Of a stretch of DNA of 64,000 nt, positions 63,235 through 64,000 are shown piece after piece. The DNA comes from Chloroflexota bacterium. Its GTDB lineage: Bacteria; Chloroflexota; Anaerolineae; Aggregatilineales; Phototrophicaceae. Location: the NCBI GenBank assembly GCA_011523515.1, contig WTGO01000113.1, positions 1 to 64,000 of the forward strand. The letters are read 5' to 3'. The notes under the pieces are model-generated. The model worked only from the letters and a program-made list of their open reading frames with translations, made no database searches and was not told the origin of the DNA. The stretch's first letter is position 1, and every line of letters starts with the position of its first letter. The translations under genes and the position numbers were made by a program.

Positions 63235-64000
63235 CTACATATCAGCGACTTCGTCGAGCGCAGCATTGCCCTCTTCCGTGATGGTGGCGATGGCTTCGTC
63301 GACGGTGGTCTCGCCCAGACGCAGCAAGTCGGCTTCACGGCCAAGGATCTGGCTGACCTGCGCAGCCGCCAGCGACTGGAAGGGAGGCCCAGTCACCGCG
63401 TAGTCAAACATGGCTTCCAGGAAGTAACGCCCGCTCGGCGGCGCCGGATCAGAGTTTAGCCAGACTTCCAAGCCCTCCGGACGCGCCGGCGAGCCGCGGC
63501 CCGAGAGGCTCCACATGAAGATCATGCCGTCCAGTGAGAGGTATTCACGCAAGTAACGCCAAGCGACGTCCGGCTTGTCGCTGGTCGGCGTGATGCCGTA
63601 GCCACTGCCGAAGGCGCCCGTATAGCGCGAACCGTCGGCGCCCATGGGCGTGGGCGCGACATCCCATTCAAAGTTCGCCAACGCGCGCATGCTGGGCGTG
63701 CTCCAGGTGGCGATATGACCCATCGCGGCCACACCCGCGCGGAAGGGCTGCGAGTTGGGGAATGCTTCCATCTCGGTGCCGCTGGCGCCGGCGTTTTCCA
63801 CATGCGTCAGGTTATACCAGTGGTTGAGCGCTGCGCGGACTTCGGGCGTGTCCATCGTCATCGCGGTTTCGTCTTCGTTCATATGGACGCCGCCCCAGGC
63901 GCCGGTGAAGAAACCGCCACCGCCATTGCCCAGGTCGAGACGTCCGTCCCAGCCCCAGACGCCGGCATCAGGATCGGTCAGCTCAATGGCAGCGGCCGCC
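63235..64000 (-). CDS. Sugar ABC transporter solute-binding protein, partial (5' end outside the window)
   Basis: The C-terminal 255 or so residues of a family 1 extracellular binding protein, open to the edge of the window. Features: ALNHWYNLTHVENAGASG, GVAAMGHIATWSTPSMRALA, VAPTPMGADGSRYTGAFGSG (the hinge and glycine-rich ligand-pocket pattern of MalE/UgpB-like proteins) and DVAWRYLREYLSL. It lies upstream of the two permeases, so the three form one transport operon. Confidence 0.9.
   Translation of the reverse strand, partial: AAAAIELTDPDAGVWGWDGRLDLGNGGGGFFTGAWGGVHMNEDETAMTMDTPEVRAALNHWYNLTHVENAGASGTEMEAFPNSQPFRAGVAAMGHIATWSTPSMRALANFEWDVAPTPMGADGSRYTGAFGSGYGITPTSDKPDVAWRYLREYLSLDGMIFMWSLSGRGSPARPEGLEVWLNSDPAPPSGRYFLEAMFDYAVTGPPFQSLAAAQVSQILGREADLLRLGETTVDEAIATITEEGNAALDEVADM

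Overview
The window looks like a GC-rich (about 60%) chromosomal segment from a Chloroflexota bacterium, probably Anaerolineae-like. This is an inference from gene content: lipoproteins with Thr/Pro linkers, CSLREA-type beta-helix proteins, a CRTAC1/ASPIC-UnbV protein, large polytopic membrane proteins typical of the phylum, a long-form sigma-70 factor and REP-like palindromes between genes. No rRNA, plasmid, phage or CRISPR signature was seen. One tRNA is present (Arg, anticodon ACG).

Layout. 1-9.1 kb (minus strand): a dnaX-ybaB-recR recombination/replication operon into which GT-C-like membrane protein genes are inserted. A tandem duplication left two membrane-protein paralogues and a decayed second ybaB 3' end. 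9.2-21.8 kb: mostly housekeeping genes (Rieske protein, rsgA, a DsbA-like protein, an RlmD/TrmA-like protein lacking catalytic residues, a class V aminotransferase, prmC-prfA, haloalkane dehalogenase, a eukaryote-type deoC, a PucR regulator, acpS). 21.9-30 kb: a broken CSLREA beta-helix gene, small lipoproteins, a degenerate FmdB-type zinc ribbon, a SixA-nitroreductase fusion, guaA, a stand-alone RAM domain, an AT-rich island and an orphan OmpR-type response regulator. 30-42.5 kb: glycosyltransferases, methyltransferase, S9 and M28 peptidases, a pseudo-receiver-DUF309 protein, a DUF177-sigma factor operon behind a perfect consensus promoter, and a TIR-FHA fusion.

42.4-54.8 kb: envelope genes (two class A penicillin-binding proteins, a DPM1-like GT2, an LppX-like exported protein, a polyprenyl diphosphate synthase, an SH3b lipoprotein). 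54.9-64 kb: tRNA-Arg with promoter and terminator, then a likely sulfated-fucoside uptake and breakdown cluster: sulfatase, Ldh_2 dehydrogenase, GH29 alpha-L-fucosidase, CRTAC1 protein and a MalEFG-type sugar ABC transporter that runs off the end. The sulfatase is interrupted by a 204-bp MITE with 17-bp terminal inverted repeats and a 4-bp target duplication. Removing the element and one duplication restores a 488-aa frame.

The most interesting items are the MITE-split sulfatase, the TIR-FHA fusion, the duplicated membrane-protein module inside dnaX-recR with a homogenised N-terminal tract, the catalytically emptied RlmD-like protein, the SixA-nitroreductase and pseudo-REC-DUF309 fusions, and a family of short interspersed inverted repeats in the larger intergenic gaps.
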